58,160 bases of DNA from an uncultured Eubacteriales bacterium (GTDB lineage: Bacteria > Bacillota > Clostridia > Oscillospirales > Oscillospiraceae). Below the pieces are notes generated by a model. The model was not told the origin of the DNA. It was given only the letters and a program-made list of their open reading frames with translations, and made no database searches. The position numbers and the translations under genes were made by a program. The DNA is taken from contig CASEOA010000013.1 of assembly GCA_949289455.1 (NCBI GenBank), positions 1-58,160 of the forward strand. The letters run 5' to 3'. Within the stretch, counting starts at the first letter, position 1. The number at the start of each line of letters is the position of its first letter. Below are positions 27,300 to 35,885 of this stretch, piece after piece.

Positions 27300-28217
27300 T
27301 CAGTCCTGGAATACGCCGGTGGACAGGTAGCGTTCCCCGGTGTCGGGCAGGACGGTCACGATGGTCTTGCCCCCAAATTCCGGCCGCTTGGACAGCTCCA
27401 TGGCCGCCCAGGCGGCAGCCCCGGAGGAGATGCCTGCCAGCACTCCCTCGGTCCGGGCCAGAGCCTTGGCGGTATCCATGGCGGCCTGGCCGGGGACGGG
27501 GAGCACCAGGTCCACCACCCCCATATCCAGAGTGCCGGGGACAAAGCCCGCGCCAATACCTTGGATCTTGTGGGGGCCGGCCTTCCCGCCGGACAGGACG
27601 GAGGACTCGGCGGGCTCCACCGCCACCACGGTCACATGGGGATTCTGCTCTTTCAGATAGCGGCCCGCCCCGGTAATGGTGCCGCCGGAGCCCACGCCCG
27701 CCACCAGCACGTCCACTTTGCCATCGGTGTCCCGCCAGATCTCCGGGCCGGTGGTCTCATAGTGGGCCCTGGCGTTGGCGGGGTTGTTGAACTGGTCGGG
27801 CATCCAGGCCCCGGGAATGGTGTCCAGCAGCTCCTTTGCCTTGGCAATGGCCCCGCTCATGCCCTTGGTCCCCTCGGTGAGCACCAGCTCGGCCCCCAGG
27901 GCGGACAGCAGGGCGCGGCGCTCCTGGCTCATGGTCTCCGGCATGGTGAGCATTACCTTGTATCCCCGCACCCGGCCGATGTAGGCCAGGGCCACCCCGG
28001 TGTTGCCGCTGGTGGGCTCCACAATGACCGCGCCCGGCTTCAGCAGGCCACGCTCCTCCGCGTCCAGGATCATGTACAGTCCCGCCCGGTCCTTGGCGGA
28101 GGACAGGGGGTTGAAGCTCTCCAGCTTGGCCAGCAGGGTGGCCTCCGGGGCAAGGCGGGACAGGCGCAGCAGCGGGGTGTTACCGATCAGGTCGGAGATG
28201 GTGTGGGCGTAGTTCAT
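27300..28217 (-). CDS. cysK: Cysteine synthase A
   Basis: A 305-residue PLP enzyme (fold type II) making cysteine from O-acetylserine and sulfide. The PLP lysine is in SSAKDRAG, the substrate loop in EPTSGNTGVALA, and the phosphate-binding glycine loop in GVGSGGTITGAGRYLK. The length is normal. A promoter with a possible CymR-like GGAATT flank lies upstream. It is transcribed alone and in the same direction as the methionine transporter genes further upstream, which fits a sulfur amino acid cluster. Confidence 0.94.
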   Translation of the reverse strand: MNYAHTISDLIGNTPLLRLSRLAPEATLLAKLESFNPLSSAKDRAGLYMILDAEERGLLKPGAVIVEPTSGNTGVALAYIGRVRGYKVMLTMPETMSQERRALLSALGAELVLTEGTKGMSGAIAKAKELLDTIPGAWMPDQFNNPANARAHYETTGPEIWRDTDGKVDVLVAGVGSGGTITGAGRYLKEQNPHVTVVAVEPAESSVLSGGKAGPHKIQGIGAGFVPGTLDMGVVDLVLPVPGQAAMDTAKALARTEGVLAGISSGAAAWAAMELSKRPEFGGKTIVTVLPDTGERYLSTGVFQD

Positions 28218-28255
28218 GGTGATACCTCCAGGCGGAATGATTTCAGGATGGGTCT

Positions 28256-28284
28256 AGCATAGCACAGAAATCCCACAAATTCAA
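28256..28284 (-). promoter_or_regulatory. Promoter of cysK
   Basis: On the minus strand TTGAAT, 17 bases, TATGCT (28256-28261). On the plus strand the bases ATTCAATAGGAATT overlap the -35 and resemble the GGAATT-ended boxes of CymR, the Firmicute cysteine repressor; I recall that motif only roughly. Confidence 0.55.
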
Positions 28285-28349
28285 TAGGAATTTTGGGATG
28301 CGGGGCGGACGGGGACAGAGACAAAGCGCCTTTGCTGGCCTGGGAATGA

Positions 28350-28392
28350 CAAAAATCGGGCCTGCCGTAAAATGCGGCAGGCCCGATTTTTG
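28350..28392 (-). terminator. Terminator after metQ
   Basis: CAAAAATCGGGCCTGCCG pairs with CGGCAGGCCCGATTTTTG around a 7-base loop, directly after the metQ stop. Confidence 0.93.
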
Positions 28393-28394
28393 TG

Positions 28395-29315
28395 TTAGAA
28401 CATGGGGACAACGGCGCCCTCGTAGGTCTCCTCCATGAAGGCCTTGGCGGTATCGCTCTTCAGAGCCTCCACCAGAGCCAGAATGGCAGGATCATTCTCG
28501 TGGCCCTCCTTCACGGTGAGCACGTTGACGTAAGCCTGGGCGGCCTCGCCGTCGGCGGACTCCACGGCCAGAGCGTCGGCCACCTTCAGGCCGGCGTCAA
28601 TGGCGTAGTTGCCGTTGATGACTGCCAGGTCCACGTCGGCCAGACGGGAGGGAATCTGGCTGGCCTCCAGCTCCACGATGTCCAGGTTCTTGGGGTTCTC
28701 GGCGATGTCGGCCTTGGTGGCGGTGATGCCGGCGCCCTCCTTCAGGGTGATGAGACCCTCCTGCTGGAGGAGCAGCAGGGCACGGGCCTCGTTGGTGGTG
28801 TCGTTGGGCACGGCGATCTGAGCGCCGTCGGCCAGCTCCTCAATGGAGGCGGTCTTGCCGGCGTACAGGCCGAAGGGCTCATAGTGGATCTCGGCGGCGC
28901 TTACCAGGTGGGTGGCATCGCTGACGTTGAACTCGTTCATGTAGGTGATGTGCTGGAAGTAGTTGGCGTCCAGCTCCTCATTTTCCACCGCCAGGTTGGG
29001 CTGGATGTAGTCGTTGAACTCCACGATCTCCAGGGTGATGCCCTGCTCGGCCAGAAGGTCCTTCACGGCCTCCAGGATCTCGGCGTGGGGAGCGGGGGTG
29101 GCGCCCACCTTGAGGACAGTGCCCTCAGCCACGGGGGTGGTCTCGGTGGAGCCGGCGGGGGTAGAGGACTCCACAGGGGTGGTCTCGGTGTTGCCGGAGG
29201 GGGTGGAGGAATTGCCGGCGGGGGTGTTGGCGGTGCCGCCGTTGCCGCCGCCGCAGCCGGCCAGCAGGCCGAAGGTCAGCGCGCCGGTCAGGAGCAGAGA
29301 GACAAGCTTCTTCAT
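28395..29315 (-). CDS. metQ: Methionine ABC transporter, binding lipoprotein
   Basis: A 306-residue MetQ/NlpA-family lipoprotein that captures methionine outside the cell for MetNI. The signal ends at the lipobox LLAGC, followed by a long Gly/Ser/Thr/Pro linker (about 23-65). Family sequence includes VGATPAPHAEILE, LDANYFQH and IAVPNDTTNEARALLLLQ. AAAGGAG precedes the ATG. It is encoded after metNI but behind a separate promoter and methionine T-box, so it has its own control. Confidence 0.94.
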   Translation of the reverse strand: MKKLVSLLLTGALTFGLLAGCGGGNGGTANTPAGNSSTPSGNTETTPVESSTPAGSTETTPVAEGTVLKVGATPAPHAEILEAVKDLLAEQGITLEIVEFNDYIQPNLAVENEELDANYFQHITYMNEFNVSDATHLVSAAEIHYEPFGLYAGKTASIEELADGAQIAVPNDTTNEARALLLLQQEGLITLKEGAGITATKADIAENPKNLDIVELEASQIPSRLADVDLAVINGNYAIDAGLKVADALAVESADGEAAQAYVNVLTVKEGHENDPAILALVEALKSDTAKAFMEETYEGAVVPMF

Positions 29316-29341
29316 GATTCATTTCTCCTTTTTGTGATCTC

Positions 29342-29650
29342 ACCCAAATTTGGGTACAAAAAAACGCCCTTGAATGATGTTCAAGGACGAGAGCTTTCGC
29401 TTCGTGGTACCACCTTGCTTCACCCGCGCCTCGCGGCGGGGGCCTTACGGAGTACAGCCATACTCCAGCGCAATGACGGGCGCACCCGTCGCAGCCTATA
29501 CCAGAGGTAGTCGGTGCGCCGCTCCGAGACCATGTTCACCAAAGCCTTCCGTACCCGTTTCCACCAATCCGGGCTCTCTGTGCCGTATCTCAATGGCTAC
29601 TCTTCTCTTCCTCGCGTTTGAAGGGCATTATTCAGTTCCCATTTGGGTTG
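29342..29650 (-). ncRNA. Methionine-specific T-box leader of metQ
   Basis: Reading the minus strand, transcription should start near 29649. The T-box AAGGTGGTACCACG is at 29403-29416, then the terminator CGTCCTTGAA/TTCAAGGGCG followed by seven Ts (29358-29389). The likely specifier codon ATG is at 29531-29533, in the context GAACATGGTC. The T-box UGGU can pair with the ACCA end of tRNA-Met. Uncharged tRNA-Met would favour the antiterminator and turn metQ on. A 14-base palindrome, ACCCAAATTTGGGT (29342-29355), follows the terminator. Confidence 0.92.
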
Positions 29651-29655
29651 CAATT

Positions 29656-29684
29656 AGTATATGCCACATTACCGCTTCCGTCAA
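29656..29684 (-). promoter_or_regulatory. Promoter of the T-box/metQ unit
   Basis: On the minus strand TTGACG (29679-29684), 17 bases, TATACT (29656-29661), a few bases before the T-box leader begins. Confidence 0.85.
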
Positions 29685-29701
29685 GCCGTTATTTTGCACA
29701 A

Positions 29702-29736
29702 AAGAGCGGGGACCCACGGCTCGCCGCAGGTCCCCG
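29702..29736 (-). terminator. Terminator after metI
   Basis: GGGGACC/GGTCCCC with a partly paired GC-rich interior, followed on the minus strand by GCTCTTTTG. It separates metNI from the metQ unit. Confidence 0.75.
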
Positions 29737-29747
29737 GTGTGTTTTGC

Positions 29748-30503
29748 TTATTGGAAACCGGCCTTCTCCGTCCGGCTGGATTTCCGCTTCTTTTTCCGGT
29801 CCACGGCGCGGATGCGCTTGTCCAGCCGCACAGAGGCCCGGGTACCGATGGACTGGAAGATCTGCACCAGGATCACCAGCACCACCACGGAGACCCACAG
29901 GATGATGGTCATCCGGCGCTGATAGCCCAGGTTGAGGGCCATGGAGCCCAGACCGCCGCCGCCGATGGCCCCCGCCATGGCACCGTAGCTGAGGATGGTG
30001 ATAAAGGCGGTGGTAAAGCCGGAGATCAGGGAGGGCCGGCTCTCGGGGAGCATCACCTTGGTGATGACCTGGAAGGGAGAGCAGCCCATGGACAGGGCGG
30101 CCTCCACCACGCCGCTGTCCACCTCCCGGAGGGAGGCCTCCACCAGCCGGGCCACGAAGGGAAAGGCGGCCACGATGAGGGGTACAATGGTAGCCACCGT
30201 GCCGATGGAGGTGCCCAGAATCAGACGGGACAGGGGAATGACCATCACCATCAGGATCAGGAAGGGAACCGAGCGCAGAATGTTGATGACAAAATTGAGT
30301 ACCGCCATCACCGGCCGGGGCAGGGGGAGCACGCCGCCCTGCTCGCCCACCACGGTGATGACGCCCAGGGGCAGGCCAATGACGTAGGAAAAAAAGGTGG
30401 AGATCACCGTCAGATACAGAGTCTCCCAGATGGCAAAGAGCAGGCCGTTCTTGCTCAGCTCCAGCAGTCGGAGGACCTCTTCATTCTGCAATAAATCAGC
30501 CAT
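29748..30503 (-). CDS. metI: Methionine ABC transporter, permease
   Basis: A 251-residue inner membrane permease with about five to six membrane segments and the EAA-loop region in VDSGVVEAALSMGCSPFQVI. It pairs with MetN and MetQ to import methionine. I choose the ATG at 30503, with GGAGGAGG about 11 bases upstream; it overlaps the metN stop by 8 bases. The tail after the last helix is very basic (RAVDRKKKRKSSRT). Confidence 0.93.
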   Translation of the reverse strand: MADLLQNEEVLRLLELSKNGLLFAIWETLYLTVISTFFSYVIGLPLGVITVVGEQGGVLPLPRPVMAVLNFVINILRSVPFLILMVMVIPLSRLILGTSIGTVATIVPLIVAAFPFVARLVEASLREVDSGVVEAALSMGCSPFQVITKVMLPESRPSLISGFTTAFITILSYGAMAGAIGGGGLGSMALNLGYQRRMTIILWVSVVVLVILVQIFQSIGTRASVRLDKRIRAVDRKKKRKSSRTEKAGFQ

Positions 30504-31500
30504 GGTAATCGGGCACCTCCTCCACGGTAACATCCTTTTGAGCGCGCAGGTAATTCATAGCCTTCACGGCCTCGTTCTTGTCCTGGGGCAGGCCCAGCAG
30601 CATAGAGCCGAAGGCCTTGCCGTTTACGTTCCGGGTGTCCGCTCCCAGAATGTTCACCTTCACGCCGCAGTCGATGGCCAGTGAGGCAATGAGAGGCTCA
30701 TAGGAGGAACCTCCGTTGAACACCACCCGCACTACGCCAGCCACCGGGAACTGGTCGATATTGGCCCCCTCGGGGAACACCAGCCTGCGGCCCGCCTCGG
30801 TCTTGGGGTTGGAGAATACCTCCTCCACCGTACCGGTCTCCACCAGATGGCCGCGCTCCAGAATGGCCACATGGGTGCAGATCTCTTCCACCACCGCCAT
30901 CTCATGGGTGATGACCACCACCGTGATGCCCAGCCGCTGGTTGATGTCCTTAATGAGCTTCAGAATGGAGCGGGTGGTGGTGGGGTCCAGGGCGGAAGTG
31001 GCCTCGTCGCACAGCAGCATTTTAGGATTGGAGGCCAGAGCCCGGGCGATGGCGATGCGCTGCTTCTGGCCGCCGGAGAGCTGGGCGGGATAGGCATTGG
31101 CCTTATCCGGCAGGCCCACAATCTCCAGATACTCCATGGCCCGCTTTTTAGCCTCCGCCTTGGGCACCCCGGCGATCTCCATGGGGAAGCAGATGTTCTT
31201 CAGACAGGTGCGCTGCATGAGCAGGTTGAACTGCTGAAAGATCATGCTGATGGACCGGCGCTGCTGCCGCAGCTGGGCGGGGGACATGTCCATCAGGTTT
31301 TCCCCGTCAATGTATACCGCGCCGCTGGTGGGGCGCTCCAGCAGGTTGATGCACCGCACCAGTGTGGATTTGCCCGCGCCGCTCATCCCCACGATGCCAA
31401 AAATGTCCCCGTCCGCTATGGTCAGGTCGATGTTGGACAGGGCCTCAAAGTCCCCGTCCTCCGTGGGAAAGACCTTGGACACTTGTTTCAGTTCTATCAC
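30496..31500 (-). CDS. metN: Methionine ABC transporter, ATPase
   Basis: A 334-residue ABC ATPase. Walker A is GMSGAGKST, the signature LSGGQKQRIAIARAL, and Walker B MLLCDEATSALDP. The C-terminal part (about 245-334) is the NIL domain that binds methionine and inhibits transport when internal methionine is high. Translation probably starts at the GTG at 31500, since AGAGGAG lies about 9 bases before it and the family N terminus (VIELKQVSKVF) begins there. Confidence 0.93.
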   Translation of the reverse strand: MIELKQVSKVFPTEDGDFEALSNIDLTIADGDIFGIVGMSGAGKSTLVRCINLLERPTSGAVYIDGENLMDMSPAQLRQQRRSISMIFQQFNLLMQRTCLKNICFPMEIAGVPKAEAKKRAMEYLEIVGLPDKANAYPAQLSGGQKQRIAIARALASNPKMLLCDEATSALDPTTTRSILKLIKDINQRLGITVVVITHEMAVVEEICTHVAILERGHLVETGTVEEVFSNPKTEAGRRLVFPEGANIDQFPVAGVVRVVFNGGSSYEPLIASLAIDCGVKVNILGADTRNVNGKAFGSMLLGLPQDKNEAVKAMNYLRAQKDVTVEEVPDYHG

Positions 31501-31570
31501 AGGCCTGTTCTCCTCTTCTTGATTTAAAAAGGCCGTTTCCTGGGGAAACAGCTGATTTTGTGCAGAATTT

Positions 31571-31599
31571 ATTGTATGACAACCGGGGCGGGCTGTCAA
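31571..31599 (-). promoter_or_regulatory. Promoter of metNI
   Basis: On the minus strand TTGACA (31594-31599), 17 bases, TACAAT (31571-31576). The leader contains a small GTTTCC/GGAAAC hairpin but no T-box or SAM riboswitch that I can see. Confidence 0.85.
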
Positions 31600-31614
31600 G
31601 GTGTTTTGCGGGGA

Positions 31615-31646
31615 GACGGGCCGATGCCCGCATCGGCCCCTACGGG
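31615..31646. repeat. Dispersed palindromic repeat, copy a
   Basis: GGGCCGATG/CATCGGCCC stem with a CCCG loop, flanked by CTACGG. It shares the GGGC...GCCCCTAC frame with copies near 34630 and 49172. Confidence 0.65.
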
Positions 31647-31654
31647 GAGAAAAG

Positions 31655-31687
31655 AAAAGCCGCCGGGCCAATGGCCCGGCGGCTTCA
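31655..31687 (-). terminator. Terminator after rpsR
   Basis: AAGCCGCCGGGCC/GGCCCGGCGGCTT, 13-bp stem with a 3-base loop, followed on the minus strand by TTTCTTTTC. Confidence 0.9.
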
Positions 31688-31695
31688 ATGACAGA

Positions 31696-31935
31696 TTAGT
31701 CGGTCACGAAGGGCAGCAGCGCGATCTGACGGGCGCGCTTGATGGCCTCGGTGAGCTGGCGCTGATGCATGGCGCAGGTGCCGGTGGTGCGGCGGGGCAG
31801 GATCTTGCTCCGCTCAGACAGGAACCGACGCAGCTTCACAGCGTCCTTATAGTCGATGTGCTCCACCTTGTCCACACAGAAGGTGCAGACCTTGCGGCGC
31901 TTGCGGCCGCGGGGGCGCTCTCTATCCATAGCCAT
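31696..31935 (-). CDS. rpsR: Ribosomal protein S18
   Basis: A 79-residue small-subunit protein that contacts S6. The typical core is [19 protein letters not shown] and [20 protein letters not shown]. The N-terminal CTFC plus a third cysteine later suggests the zinc-capable form. AAGGAGGT precedes the ATG. It is third in rpsF-ssb-rpsR. Confidence 0.97.
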   Translation of the reverse strand: MAMDRERPRGRKRRKVCTFCVDKVEHIDYKDAVKLRRFLSERSKILPRRTTGTCAMHQRQLTEAIKRARQIALLPFVTD

Positions 31936-32014
31936 AACTGGGTAACCTCCTTTGTTCCGGGCCTGTAGTCCGGCTTGTGTTGTATCGCGCGGCCTGGGCC
32001 GCGTTATGGGTTCA

Positions 32015-32497
32015 TCAGAAGGGCAGATCGCCGTCGTCCTCCGTCAGTTCGGCAAACTGGTCGCCGCCGGCAGGGGCCGCATAGCCGCTGTCAGCAGGGG
32101 CCGCGGGGGGCGCGTAGCTGTTGGGCGCGCCGTAGCCGCCGGAGGGAGCGCTATAGCTGCCGCCCTCGGCGTCCCGCTTGGAGTCCGCGAAGTAGACGTT
32201 GTCGGCCACCACCTCGGCGGTGGTGCGCTTATTGCCCTCTTTGTCGTTCCACTCCCGCATCTGGAGCCGGCCCTCCACCACCACAAGGCGGCCTTTGGTC
32301 AAATACCGGCTGACAAATTCGGCGGTGTTCCGCCAAGCCACCACGTCGATCCAGTCGGTTACCTTCTCGCCGGTGGTCTTGTCCTTGAAGTCCCGGTCTA
32401 CTGCCACCCGGAAAGAGGCCACAGCCGTCCCGGTTTGGGTGTGCCGGAGCTCGGGGTCACGGGCCAGACGGCCCATGATGATGATGCGGTTCAGCAT
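32015..32497 (-). CDS. ssb: Single-stranded DNA-binding protein
   Basis: A 160-residue SSB: an N-terminal OB fold ([20 protein letters not shown] ... about 1-105), a flexible Gly/Ser/Tyr/Ala linker, and the acidic partner-binding tip DDGDLPF. It protects ssDNA in replication and repair. Position between rpsF and rpsR marks it as the housekeeping copy rather than a phage copy. Confidence 0.96.
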   Translation of the reverse strand: MLNRIIIMGRLARDPELRHTQTGTAVASFRVAVDRDFKDKTTGEKVTDWIDVVAWRNTAEFVSRYLTKGRLVVVEGRLQMREWNDKEGNKRTTAEVVADNVYFADSKRDAEGGSYSAPSGGYGAPNSYAPPAAPADSGYAAPAGGDQFAELTEDDGDLPF

Positions 32498-32511
32498 GAC
32501 GTACCGCCTCC

Positions 32512-32808
32512 TTACTCGTCCTTGCAGACGATGAGGGAACGCATCACGCCGTCGGTGATCCGCAGGATACGATCCAGCTCGCGGGGGAACTCGGGCTTGG
32601 ACTCGAAGGTCATGAGCACGTAGTAGCCCTCAGTCAGGTCGTTGATGGGATAGGCCAAGTGGCGCTTGCCCCACTCGTCGACCTCAGCCAGAGTGCCGTT
32701 CTGCTCCACCAGAGTCTTGAACTTGGTCACCATGGCGGCGGTGGCCTCCTCACCCAGGTTGGGGTTCAGGATGTAGACCACCTCGTAGTTAGCGCTGAGC
32801 TTTGCCAT
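32512..32808 (-). CDS. rpsF: Ribosomal protein S6
   Basis: A 98-residue S6 protein with the ferredoxin-like fold (YEVVYILNPNLGEEATAAMV, GKRHLAYPINDLTEGYYVLM). It partners S18 on the platform of the 30S subunit. The operon order rpsF-ssb-rpsR is the usual one. AAGGAGGTG precedes the ATG, and a long leader lies between the promoter and the start. Confidence 0.97.
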   Translation of the reverse strand: MAKLSANYEVVYILNPNLGEEATAAMVTKFKTLVEQNGTLAEVDEWGKRHLAYPINDLTEGYYVLMTFESKPEFPRELDRILRITDGVMRSLIVCKDE

Positions 32809-32882
32809 TTTCTTTGCACCTCCTTATGGACATATGGCCCCCACACTTCCGTGGGAGCAAGGATGGCTTGTCACAAACAAGC
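32809..32882 (-). promoter_or_regulatory. Leader of rpsF, possible S6:S18 control site
   Basis: The minus-strand leader contains a hairpin around TTGCTCCCACGGAAGTGTGG. Many bacteria have an rpsF leader hairpin bound by S6:S18 to repress the operon. The stem and a CGG-containing loop are suggestive only. Confidence 0.3.
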
Positions 32883-32888
32883 TCTACT

Positions 32889-32916
32889 ATTATATAAGAT
32901 TTTTGAAAAATGTCAA
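32889..32916 (-). promoter_or_regulatory. Promoter of rpsF-ssb-rpsR
   Basis: On the minus strand a perfect TTGACA (32911-32916), 16 bases, and a perfect TATAAT (32889-32894). Confidence 0.92.
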
Positions 32917-33050
32917 GGAGAAATTTGAAAATTGAGGAGAAAATCCGGCGCTCCCCCGGGTAAAAAATTTTTTTAAAAAAAGTTTTCCCTTCGGTGTACG
33001 AAAACAGGCAACTTTTGGCCCTGTCGCACCAGGGGTGAGGAGGGAGTTTG

Positions 33051-33350
33051 GTGGACAAGGAACGAAAACGGCTGCTCCGGCAGCTGGAGGCCCTGGCCCG
33101 GTGCAGGGTCAATGACGCGGTCAAGCTGGCTTTCCTGGGCGGCAATGAGTTGGAGCGGATTGATGGGCTGGATCTGACCCCGCTCACCGAATTCAAGCGC
33201 TCCGACAAAGGGAGCGCCGAGGTGAGGCTGGTGGACCGGGCGGCGGTGATCAGACTGCTCATCGAGCTGTCCGCCGGGCAGGAGGAGCAGAAGGCGGCAG
33301 AGTTTTTCCGGGCCTGGGAGGACAAGGCGGAGGAGCAGAGCGGGCTATGA
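33051..33350 (+). CDS. Phage small terminase-like protein
   Basis: A small charged, helical protein of 99-100 residues directly before the large terminase, which it overlaps by four bases. Position suggests the DNA-recognition subunit of the packaging motor, although no classic helix-turn-helix is obvious; GSAEVRLVDRAAVIRLLIEL and the KERKRLLRQLEALARCRVND start are helical. GAGGAGG precedes TTG-GTG; I prefer the GTG at 33051 for spacing. It could also be an unrelated regulatory protein. Confidence 0.6.
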   Translation: MDKERKRLLRQLEALARCRVNDAVKLAFLGGNELERIDGLDLTPLTEFKRSDKGSAEVRLVDRAAVIRLLIELSAGQEEQKAAEFFRAWEDKAEEQSGL

Positions 33351-34600
33351 GATTTCGCAGTTTCTCCCCCAAGCAGAAGCAGGTGCTCACCTGGTGGTGC
33401 GCATCAGGGAGCCGGAACAGGGAGGCCATCATCTGCGACGGGGCGGTGCGCAGCGGCAAGACCCTGTGCATGGGGCTGTCCTTCTTCTGCTGGGCCATGC
33501 GCAGCTTCCGGGGGCAGGCCTTCGGCCTGTGCGGCAAGACGGTCTCCGGCCTGCGGCGCAATCTGCTGGGGACCCTGCTGCCGGTACTAAAGGAGTTGGG
33601 ATTCCAGTGGGAGGAAAAGGTGTCCAAAAACCTGCTCACCGTCCGGTTCGGCGGTGGGGAGAACACCTTTTACCTCTTCGGCGGCAAGGACGAGGGGAGC
33701 GCCGCCCTCATCCAGGGGATTACCCTGGCGGGGGTGCTGCTGGACGAGGTGGCCCTCATGCCCCGCTCCTTCGTGGAGCAGGCCTGTGCCCGGTGCTCGG
33801 TGGAGGGGAGCCGGATGTGGTTCTCCTGTAACCCGGAGGGGCCGGAGCACTGGTTTTACAAGGAGTGGATTCAAAAACAGGAGGAGCGCAACGCCCTCTA
33901 CCTCCACTTCACCATGGAGGACAACCCCGCCCTCTCCCCCAGGGTCATCCGCCGGTACGCCCGGAACTTCAGCGGCACCTTTTACCGGCGGTTCGTGCTG
34001 GGAGAGTGGGTGGCGGCGGAGGGGAGGGTGTACGACTTCTTCGGCGAGAGCTGGGTCAGGCCCGCGCCGGCGGGGGAGATGGAGCAGTGGCGCATCTCCT
34101 GCGACTATGGCACCGTCAACCCCGCTTCCTTCGGCCTGTGGGGCCTGCGGGACGGGGTATGGTACCGGATGAAGGAGTACTACTTCGACTCCAGGGCGGA
34201 AAAACGGCAGAAAACCGACGGGGAGTATGCCGACGACCTGGAGACCCTGGCCGGGGGCAGGTCCATCCGGCAGGTGGTGGTGGACCCCTCCGCCGCCAGC
34301 TTCATCGAGCTGCTGCGCCGGAAGGGCTGGCGGGTGGAAAAGGCGGACAACGATGTGCTGGCCGGTATCCGCACCACCGCTGAACTGCTGCGGCGGGGAG
34401 AGCTGGTGATCTGCGACGGGTGTACCGACGCGATCCGGGAGTTTTCTCTCTACTGCTGGGATGAAACGGCGGTGGGGGACAGGGTGAAGAAGATTCACGA
34501 CCACGCCATGGACGATATCCGGTACTTTGCCGCGTCTGTGGCGGCGGAGCGGAACCAGGATTATTTCGGCGGGCTGTGGGTGGAGCGGGGGCGGTTTTAG
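33347..34600 (+). CDS. Phage terminase large subunit
   Basis: A 417-residue packaging ATPase-nuclease of the PBSX/phage_term_2 type. Walker A is DGAVRSGKT (about residues 31-39), Walker B is GVLLDEVAL, and the nuclease half has acidic motifs in SCDYGTVNPASFG, VVDPSAASFIELL and DHAMDDIRY. It appears intact, so DNA packaging is possible. A palindromic host repeat, not a gene, follows before the portal gene. Confidence 0.93.
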   Translation: MRFRSFSPKQKQVLTWWCASGSRNREAIICDGAVRSGKTLCMGLSFFCWAMRSFRGQAFGLCGKTVSGLRRNLLGTLLPVLKELGFQWEEKVSKNLLTVRFGGGENTFYLFGGKDEGSAALIQGITLAGVLLDEVALMPRSFVEQACARCSVEGSRMWFSCNPEGPEHWFYKEWIQKQEERNALYLHFTMEDNPALSPRVIRRYARNFSGTFYRRFVLGEWVAAEGRVYDFFGESWVRPAPAGEMEQWRISCDYGTVNPASFGLWGLRDGVWYRMKEYYFDSRAEKRQKTDGEYADDLETLAGGRSIRQVVVDPSAASFIELLRRKGWRVEKADNDVLAGIRTTAELLRRGELVICDGCTDAIREFSLYCWDETAVGDRVKKIHDHAMDDIRYFAASVAAERNQDYFGGLWVERGRF

Positions 34601-34601
34601 G

Positions 34602-34660
34602 GGCAGGCGCCTGCCTCCCACGAAAAACGGCGGGCGCACACTGTGCGCCCCTACAGAATC
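34602..34660. repeat. Palindromic repeat inside the phage operon, copy b
   Basis: Two palindromes: GGCAGGCGCCTGCC (34602-34615) and GGGCGCACA-C-TGTGCGCCC (34632-34650) followed by CTACAG. The second matches the edge pattern of the intergenic repeats near 31618 and 49172. It lies between the terminase and portal genes. Confidence 0.65.
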
Positions 34661-34709
34661 GCTGGACGGTTCATGTGGGGGCATACAAAATGCGTAAAGG
34701 AGTGTGGTT

Positions 34710-35885
34710 ATGGGATTGTTCCGTAAGAAACAGGAATCGGGGGGCGGCGGGCTGGCCGTCCAGATCCGGGAGGGGGGCAGGCACCCCTTCGGAGTGCTGG
34801 ACGGCTATGTGCCCCTGCGGCAGGGGGAGATCCCTCTCTACCGGGCCATCCGGGAGGCGGTACCCATTGTGGACGCCGCCATCTGGAAGATTATCCGGCT
34901 GGCCGGCGGGGTGGAGGTCCGGTGCGGTGACCGGCGGGCCCAGGAGGAGCTGAACTGGTTCCTCCAGCATGTGGACACCGGTCGGGGACAGCGGGGGCTC
35001 CAGTCCTTCCTGGACTGCTATCTGGACTCCATGCTCACCTGCGGCCGGGCGGTGGGAGAAATCGTCCCTGACCGGCGGCGCACCGACATCGCCGCCCTGC
35101 TGTGCGGCAACGTGTCCGATATCGAGATCAAAGAGGGGGACAACCCCATGGATTTCACCATCTGGGGCAGGGACAGCGGCGGCCAGATGCGGGAGCTGCC
35201 CCGGCAGGAGCTGCTGCTCTTCACCCCCTTCCAGCCCGAAACCGACAGCCCTTATGGCGTGAGTATGCTCCGGTCCATGCCCTTCCTCACCGGTATCCTG
35301 CTGAAAATCTACCAGGCCACCGGCATGAACTGGGAACGCATGGGCAATCTCCGCTTTGCGGTGGTGTACAAGCCGGGGGACACCCCTTTGGACCAGAGTT
35401 TGGTCCAGGAGCGCAGCCGCCAGATCGCTCGGGAGTGGTCCGCCGCCATGCAGGCGGGGAAACAGGGCTCGGTCCGGGACTTTGTGGCGGTGGGGGATGT
35501 GGACATCAAGGTGATCGGGGCGGACAACCAGGTGCTGGACAGCGAGGTGCCCGTGCGGCAGATCCTGGAGCAGCTGGTGGCCCGCACCGGCATCCCCCCC
35601 TTCCTGCTGGGCCTGTCCTGGTCCTCCACCGAGCGGATGAGCACCCAGCAGGCCGATATGATGACCAGTGAGATCACCGCCATCCGCCGCTCCCTGGAGC
35701 CGGTGGTGGAGAAGATCTGTGAGCTGTGGCTGCGGCTCCACGGCTACGGGGCCCAGGTGGCGGTGGAGTGGGAGGACATCAACCTCCAGGATATCGTGGA
35801 AGAGGCCAGAGCGGAGCTCTACCGCCAGCAGGCCAGAGGGGTGGAGCTGGAAAACCAGGACAAAGAGAAGGGAGCGTCGGTATGA
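34710..35885 (+). CDS. Phage portal protein
   Basis: A 391-residue portal protein forming the ring through which DNA enters the head. Features include GVLDGYVPLRQGEIPLYRAI near the start, the stem/wing region LLKIYQATGMNWERMGNLRF, and the crown helix SWSSTERMSTQQADMMTSEI. AAAGGAGTG precedes the ATG. The stop overlaps the next start by four bases. Confidence 0.85.
   Translation: MGLFRKKQESGGGGLAVQIREGGRHPFGVLDGYVPLRQGEIPLYRAIREAVPIVDAAIWKIIRLAGGVEVRCGDRRAQEELNWFLQHVDTGRGQRGLQSFLDCYLDSMLTCGRAVGEIVPDRRRTDIAALLCGNVSDIEIKEGDNPMDFTIWGRDSGGQMRELPRQELLLFTPFQPETDSPYGVSMLRSMPFLTGILLKIYQATGMNWERMGNLRFAVVYKPGDTPLDQSLVQERSRQIAREWSAAMQAGKQGSVRDFVAVGDVDIKVIGADNQVLDSEVPVRQILEQLVARTGIPPFLLGLSWSSTERMSTQQADMMTSEITAIRRSLEPVVEKICELWLRLHGYGAQVAVEWEDINLQDIVEEARAELYRQQARGVELENQDKEKGASV

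Noticed and set aside
31501-31570. SAM riboswitch or second T-box before metN
   Set aside because: The leader is about 70 bases with one small hairpin; no T-box core or kink-turn pattern is visible.
32940-33050. attL-type repeat at the phage left edge
   Set aside because: I compared it by eye with 46105-46250 and saw no matching direct repeat; the A/T run here looks like ordinary intergenic DNA.
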